From assembly GCA_964486075.1 (NCBI GenBank), contig CAZALU010000006.1, positions 1-64,000 of the forward strand: 64,000 bases of DNA, in the 5' to 3' direction. How positions within the stretch are numbered: the first letter of the stretch is position 1; every line of letters begins with the position of its first letter. Positions 59,691-64,000 of the stretch are shown here, in pieces. The notes beneath the pieces were generated by a model. The model saw only the letters and a program-made list of their open reading frames with translations, made no database searches and was not told the origin of the DNA. The DNA comes from JAHIJO01 sp964486075. Lineage in GTDB: Bacteria > Verrucomicrobiota > Kiritimatiellia > JAAZAB01. The position numbers were made by a program, and so were the translations under genes.

Positions 59691-60929
59691 TCAGCGTTTT
59701 TTCGGCGCCCGGCGCCGCCGATCCAATCCAAAAGCCTTGTGCAGCGCTATCACGGCGCCGTCCGCCAACGCGCGCCTGATCAGCACCGACACCTTTATTT
59801 CCGAAGTCGAAATCATCAGGATATTGATACCCTTATCCGCCAGGGCCTTGAACATCTTAAAGGCGACTCCCGAATGCCCGCGCATCCCGACCCCAACAAT
59901 GCTGATCTTGGCGATGTCTTCGTCGACCTTGATGGACTTGACCCCCACCGATTTCGCCGCCGTCTGAATGGCCTGGCGCATGTCGGCCAGATCCTCCGCC
60001 GGCACGGTAAAAGAAATGTTCGCCAGCCCGTGTGCGCCGACGTTCTGAACGATCATGTCCACATTGACGCCGGCGCCGGCCAGCTTGCCAAACAGCTGCG
60101 CCGCGATCCCGGGCTTATCCGGCAGCCCGGACAAGGTGATCTTGGCCCCGTCTTTATCCGCCGACACGCCACGTACAATAACATCTTCCATGCTCTTGAC
60201 CTCCTCCTTGACCAGGGTTCCCGGCACACGTAAAAAACTGGAAAGAACTTCCAGTTCCACGCCGCACTTCTTGGCATACTCCACCGCACGCGACATAAGG
60301 ACCTTGGCCCCCAAGCTGGCCAGTTCCAGCATCTCGTCATAGGCAATTTCATCTAGTTTTCGAGCCTGCTTGACCACGTGCGGATCCGCCGAATAAACGC
60401 CTGCCACGTCGGTAAAGATTTGGCAGCGATCCGCTTTCAACGCCGCCGCAATGGCCACGGCCGTGGTGTCCGATCCGCCCCGTCCCAGGGTGGCGATATC
60501 GCTTGCCGGGGTCAACCCCTGGAATCCGGCCACAATAACCACATGCCCTGCTTTCAAATGTCGCCCAATGCGCTGGGGGTCAATCCCGATTATTTTCGCC
60601 TTGCGATGGATGGCATCCGTGGTAATTCCCGCCTGGGGCCCCGTCAACGAGACGGCGTTCGCCCCCATGGCATTCAGGGCCATGGCCAGCAGGGCCACCG
60701 ATACCTGCTCTCCGGTGGACATCAACATATCCATTTCCCGGTCGCTCGGAGTGGGCGTGATTTTGTGAGCCAACTGGATTAATTCGTCCGTGGTATCGCC
60801 CATGGCGCTGACCACCACAACCATTGAATTACCCTTACGCTTCATCTCCAGGATACGCCCGGCCACCCGTCGGATGGCTGCCGGATTGGCCACGGAACTA
60901 CCGCCGAATTTCTGAACTATCAAACCCAT
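59691..60929 (-). CDS. lysC: Aspartate kinase
   Basis: This 412-residue amino-acid kinase has VQKFGGSSVAN, MVVVVSAMGDTTDEL, TLGRGGSDTTAVAIAAAL, and two C-terminal ACT domains (GIAAQLFGKLAGAGVNVDMI and HSGVAFKMFKALADKGINIL). It catalyses the first step of the aspartate family (Lys, Met, Thr). The ACT domains predict feedback by lysine or threonine. It lies near hom and cimA, forming an amino-acid cluster. Confidence 0.97.
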   Translation of the reverse strand: MGLIVQKFGGSSVANPAAIRRVAGRILEMKRKGNSMVVVVSAMGDTTDELIQLAHKITPTPSDREMDMLMSTGEQVSVALLAMALNAMGANAVSLTGPQAGITTDAIHRKAKIIGIDPQRIGRHLKAGHVVIVAGFQGLTPASDIATLGRGGSDTTAVAIAAALKADRCQIFTDVAGVYSADPHVVKQARKLDEIAYDEMLELASLGAKVLMSRAVEYAKKCGVELEVLSSFLRVPGTLVKEEVKSMEDVIVRGVSADKDGAKITLSGLPDKPGIAAQLFGKLAGAGVNVDMIVQNVGAHGLANISFTVPAEDLADMRQAIQTAAKSVGVKSIKVDEDIAKISIVGVGMRGHSGVAFKMFKALADKGINILMISTSEIKVSVLIRRALADGAVIALHKAFGLDRRRRAPKKR

Positions 60930-61051
60930 ACTCTTCCCTCCCCTCCCCTGCAGAATTTTCCCGCCTGACCATCTGAGTCAGGCCCATATGCGCTTCGCGA
61001 TCGTGACATTTCTTATTGTAGCTGACGTCGTTGACGTCGGACTTCATTCTA

Positions 61052-61078
61052 AACCGCGATCAGCGATCGCGGCTACAG
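61052..61078. repeat. Dispersed palindrome
   Basis: AACCGCGATCAGCGATCGCG followed by GCTACA has the same core as the 86-bp repeats at 30146-30489 (CCGCGATCnnCGATCGCGG). It lies between lysC and hom. Confidence 0.6.
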
Positions 61079-61103
61079 AGCCTTGAAACGCATATATCTT
61101 GGC

Positions 61104-62408
61104 TCAGAAATCCTCAATCCGGTAGCGCACGGTTTTCGCGCCAACAATATTTTTCATATTATCGATCTCGTCCAACGCCGCCCGGAATGATTGTTCCTGA
61201 GCCTGGTGCGTGATGACGATCACGGGCACCTGTTTACCGGCCTGCACCTCTTTCTGCAGCAGCGAGGCGATGCTGATCCCGTGTCGGCCCAGCACAGCCC
61301 CGATTTGCCCGAACACGCCCGGTTTGTCGAGCAGGGTCAAACGCAGGTAATAACGAACCTCGCTGGCGCCGATTGCCCGGATCCGGCCGGCCGGATTATG
61401 GTTGGTAAAGCCCGGCGCGCGCCGGGGCGCCTTGCAGACCAGGTTCCGCGCCGCATCCACAACATCGCTCAACACGGCGCTGGCGGTCGGGTCCCGACCC
61501 GCGCCTTGCCCGTAGCACAGCACCTCGCCCACGCCATCGCCGTCGATCAGCACAGCGTTGAACACACCATGCACCGAGCTTAAAATGTGCCCGGCGGAAA
61601 CCAGGGTCGGATGGGCCCGGATCTCCACTTCGTCGCCGATTTCTTTGATCACCGCCAGCATCTTAATCCGGTAGCCCAATTCCCCGGCATAACGGATGTC
61701 CACGGCCTCGACGCCCCGGATGCCTTCAACTGTCACCGCCGGCATGGGCACATGGAACCCGTACGCCAGCGACGCCAGAATAACCGCCTTATGCGCCGTG
61801 TCGATCCCGTCTATATCCAAGCCCGGTTCCGCCTCCGCATAGCCGGCTTTCTGGGCATCTTTGAGCGCCCGCTCGAACGAGACCCGATCCTGTTCCATGC
61901 GGGTCAGGATGTAATTGCAGGTTCCGTTCAGGATACCGTAAATCCGTCGAATGCGGTTCGACACCAGGCCTTCCCGCAGGGAGCGAATCAGCGGAATACC
62001 GCCCCCCACGCCAGCCTCAAAGAAAACGTTGGTTTGATGCGCTTCCGCCAGGCTGAAAATTTCCTCTCCCCGTTCCGCCAGCAAAGCTTTATTGGCCGTA
62101 ACCACCGGTTTACCCAAATGCAGCGCTTGCAACAAAAGTTCTCGGGCCGCCCCCACCCCTCCGATGAGTTCAATCACCACGTCCACATCCGGCGCGTTCA
62201 CCACACCGGCCGCATCACGGGTCAGCAAGCCCGGCGCCAGCGGCACACCCCGGTCCCGTTCTAAGTCCACATCGGCCACCCGGCGCAGGACGAGCTTGAG
62301 GCCGGTCCGGCTTTCAATCAGATCGCCGTTATCGCGCAGCGTTTTCACAACCCCGGCTCCGATAGTGCCGAAGCCCAGCAAGCCTAGTCCTATTTCCCTG
62401 CTTTGCAT
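61104..62408 (-). CDS. hom: Homoserine dehydrogenase
   Basis: This 434-residue enzyme has the N-terminal NAD(P) fold (GLGLLGFGTIGAGVVKTL) and the catalytic region with GILNGTCNYILTRM and ALKDAQKAGYAEAEPGLDI. A C-terminal ACT domain (LTLLDKPGVFGQIGAVL) follows. It reduces aspartate semialdehyde to homoserine. The ACT domain suggests feedback inhibition by threonine. ATG 62408 is chosen because upstream ATGs give an unlikely extension. Confidence 0.96.
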   Translation of the reverse strand: MQSREIGLGLLGFGTIGAGVVKTLRDNGDLIESRTGLKLVLRRVADVDLERDRGVPLAPGLLTRDAAGVVNAPDVDVVIELIGGVGAARELLLQALHLGKPVVTANKALLAERGEEIFSLAEAHQTNVFFEAGVGGGIPLIRSLREGLVSNRIRRIYGILNGTCNYILTRMEQDRVSFERALKDAQKAGYAEAEPGLDIDGIDTAHKAVILASLAYGFHVPMPAVTVEGIRGVEAVDIRYAGELGYRIKMLAVIKEIGDEVEIRAHPTLVSAGHILSSVHGVFNAVLIDGDGVGEVLCYGQGAGRDPTASAVLSDVVDAARNLVCKAPRRAPGFTNHNPAGRIRAIGASEVRYYLRLTLLDKPGVFGQIGAVLGRHGISIASLLQKEVQAGKQVPVIVITHQAQEQSFRAALDEIDNMKNIVGAKTVRYRIEDF

Positions 62409-62631
62409 AACTAATCCAAATTCTTTAACCGACCATTGCATGCGCAAAATCAAAAATGGTCGGACGCGACTAAACGTGTCTCTTCATATAAACTACACTT
62501 TAATGTTAGAGAGCCATATTGCGTTATGGCCGTTCCTTCCGATTTGTTTAATGGCTTCTCTAACGGCATGAATTAGGGAAATTAACATGCTCGCCCGGTC
62601 TTTCAAGCATAAATATTATTTGAAATCTACG

Positions 62632-62659
62632 TTGACATTTCGCGCCGCTGCCCTACAAT
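62632..62659 (+). promoter_or_regulatory. Sigma-70-type promoter for the acyl-CoA dehydrogenase
   Basis: TTGACA (62632-62637) and TACAAT (62654-62659) lie 16 bases apart, 37 bases upstream of the ATG at 62696. Both boxes are near consensus; the leader contains CTAGGAG as ribosome-binding site. Confidence 0.75.
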
Positions 62660-62695
62660 GCCAAACTTTGTCTTATTCAACACTAGGAGATTTTT

Positions 62696-63856
62696 ATGGA
62701 CTACGGACTGACCGAACAACAGGTAATGATTCAGGATATTTGCCGGCAAATTGCGCAGGACAAAATAAAGCCGGTGCGAGAACACTATGACGAAACCGGC
62801 GAATTCCCCCACGAGATCCTCAAGATTTTCGCGCAGTCCGACCTGTGCGGCCTGTACATCGAGGAAAAATACGGCGGCATGGGCGGCGGAGTAATGGACC
62901 TCTGCGTGGCCGTCGAGGAACTCTCCAAGGTCTGCAGCGGCATCGCCCTGAGCGTGGCGGCTACCGCTCTGGGCACCTTCCCCATCATCCTTTACGGCAA
63001 CGATGAACAGAAGCAGAAATACCTGCCGCGCATCGCCAAGGGCGAATCAATTGCCGCGTTCGGTCTTACCGAAGCCAATGCCGGCAGTGACGCCGGAGCC
63101 ATCGCCACCACCGCCGCCCGCGACGGTGATTGCTACGTGCTAAACGGCACCAAGCAGTGGATAACCAACGGAGGCGAAGCCGATATTTATACGGTAGTGG
63201 CCAAGACCGACAAGACCAAAGGCCCGCGGGGCGCCAGCGCCTTCATCCTGGAAAAGAACATGCCCGGATTCACCTTCGGCAAGAAGGAAAACAAGATGGG
63301 CATCCGCGCCTCCGCCACGCGCGAACTGGTGTTCCAAGATTGCCGTGTGCCCAAGGCCAACCTGCTGGGCAAAGAAGGCCTGGGTTTCATCGTCGCCATG
63401 AAAACGTTCGACCAGTCCCGACCGGGCGTTGCCGCCCAGGCGCTGGGCATTGCCGCCGGCGCGCTGGACGAGGCCGTGCAGTACAGCCGTCAACGGCGTC
63501 AGTTCGGCAAACCGATCTGCTCGTTCCAGGGCATCCAGTTCATGCTGGCCGACATGGCCACCCAGGTCGAGGCCGCACGCCTCCTGGTGTACCAGGCCGC
63601 CCGCCATATCGATAGCGGCGCCAAGGACGTCGCCAAGATCTCGGCCATGTGTAAAATGTATGCCTCGGACACAGCCATGCGCGTTACTACCGACGCCGTT
63701 CAGATCTTCGGCGGCTACGGGTACATGAAGGAATACCCCGTCGAGAAAATGATGCGCGACGCCAAGATCACCCAGATCTACGAGGGCACCAACCAGATTC
63801 AGCGCGAAGTAATCGGCCTGAATCTGATCAAGGAAGCCGCCGGCCGGAAGGCCTGA
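62696..63856 (+). CDS. Short-chain acyl-CoA dehydrogenase
   Basis: This 386-residue flavoprotein of the acyl-CoA dehydrogenase family has AFGLTEANAGSDAGAI (FAD and substrate site), SRQRRQFGKPI, FGGYGYMKEYPVEKMMRDAKI and IYEGTNQIQREVIG with the catalytic Glu. The length and motifs fit butyryl-CoA dehydrogenase or related short-chain enzymes. No ETF genes are in view. It is preceded by a clear promoter and followed by a REP cluster. Confidence 0.94.
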   Translation: MDYGLTEQQVMIQDICRQIAQDKIKPVREHYDETGEFPHEILKIFAQSDLCGLYIEEKYGGMGGGVMDLCVAVEELSKVCSGIALSVAATALGTFPIILYGNDEQKQKYLPRIAKGESIAAFGLTEANAGSDAGAIATTAARDGDCYVLNGTKQWITNGGEADIYTVVAKTDKTKGPRGASAFILEKNMPGFTFGKKENKMGIRASATRELVFQDCRVPKANLLGKEGLGFIVAMKTFDQSRPGVAAQALGIAAGALDEAVQYSRQRRQFGKPICSFQGIQFMLADMATQVEAARLLVYQAARHIDSGAKDVAKISAMCKMYASDTAMRVTTDAVQIFGGYGYMKEYPVEKMMRDAKITQIYEGTNQIQREVIGLNLIKEAAGRKA

Positions 63857-63863
63857 GAAGAGA

Positions 63864-64000
63864 GGCGGGAAACCCGTTGGGCCTTCCCGCCCTACAATTC
63901 GGATTGTCCTGCTGTAGGGCGGGCACGTACCGTCCGCGGGATTGCCCACCGCATCCGTTCCAAGGTGTATTGTAGGGCGGGCACGTCACGTCCGCGGGAT
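63864..64000. repeat. REP cluster at the right edge
   Basis: GGCGGGAAACCC...GGCCTTCCCGCCCTACAATTC, CTGTAGGGCGGGCACGTACCGTCCGCGGGAT and a second GTAGGGCGGGCACG unit make up the cluster, which runs past the window's end. Confidence 0.85.

Noticed and set aside
1..64000. tRNA, rRNA or other structural RNA genes
   Set aside because: No cloverleaf with a GTTCRA-type arm or conserved rRNA block was recognised in any intergenic gap; a covariance search could still find one.

Overview
The window reads as one contig of a Gram-negative, probably anaerobic or microaerophilic bacterium. LpxA, FabZ and a GspD secretin imply an outer membrane with lipid A. A uroporphyrinogen-decarboxylase-like corrinoid-family protein, a Gfo/Idh/MocA oxidoreductase, a two-domain sialidase, a GH20-like carbohydrate-active protein and an Asp23/AmaP pair together suggest the PVC group (Kiritimatiellota, Lentisphaerota or Verrucomicrobiota) or a relative such as Omnitrophota. 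This placement is an inference from gene content; no rRNA or tRNA gene was recognised.

Region 1 (1-7704) is the most distinctive part: an integron-type gene-cassette array. Fifteen attC-like sites separate short plus-strand genes. Each site has an outer ..AAC / GTT.. pair, an imperfect inverted stem with unpaired bases, and a variable loop. Fourteen complete cassettes are visible and the array runs off the left edge, where an integrase gene and attI would be expected. Cargo includes a RelE/ParE-type toxin-antitoxin pair, a HicBA pair, a DUF4268/PD-(D/E)XK-like protein, several small membrane or exported proteins, a lipoprotein, a URO-D-like enzyme, a small helix-turn-helix-like protein and one cassette without an ORF. 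A nitrilase-superfamily amidohydrolase follows the last attC.

Region 2 (8.5-20 kb) carries a secreted SGNH hydrolase, an outer-membrane beta-barrel candidate and WrbA. A redox-stress group follows (Tpx, a CBM48-like protein, an AhpD-like protein, superoxide reductase), then a NarL-type two-component system, a hemerythrin-like protein, an MTHFR-like protein, an HPr fragment, an HPr-domain fusion and TrmL. Region 3 (20-26.3 kb, minus strand) holds gspDEF and fabZ-lpxA. Region 4 (26.4-33 kb) holds a broken REP-associated (RAYT-like) transposase, dispersed repeats and a 172-bp MITE-like element. It also carries an oxidoreductase, and cbpA/cbpM separated by four 86-bp tandem repeats.

Region 5 (33-64 kb) is mostly core metabolism on the minus strand. 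It holds ricT-aroQ-accB-accC-asp23-amaP, a K+/H+-type antiporter, and cysS-tmk-holB. ispF, an M20 peptidase, ackA with a degenerate ackA paralogue, valS, cimA, lysC and hom follow. On the plus strand lie the sialidase, a sigma-54 activator with a V4R sensor domain coupled to a deaminase, and an acyl-CoA dehydrogenase. Many neighbours overlap by 4 bases, so they are probably co-translated. Intergenic space is rich in palindromic REP and MITE sequences, probably relics of RAYT-type and other mobilising enzymes.
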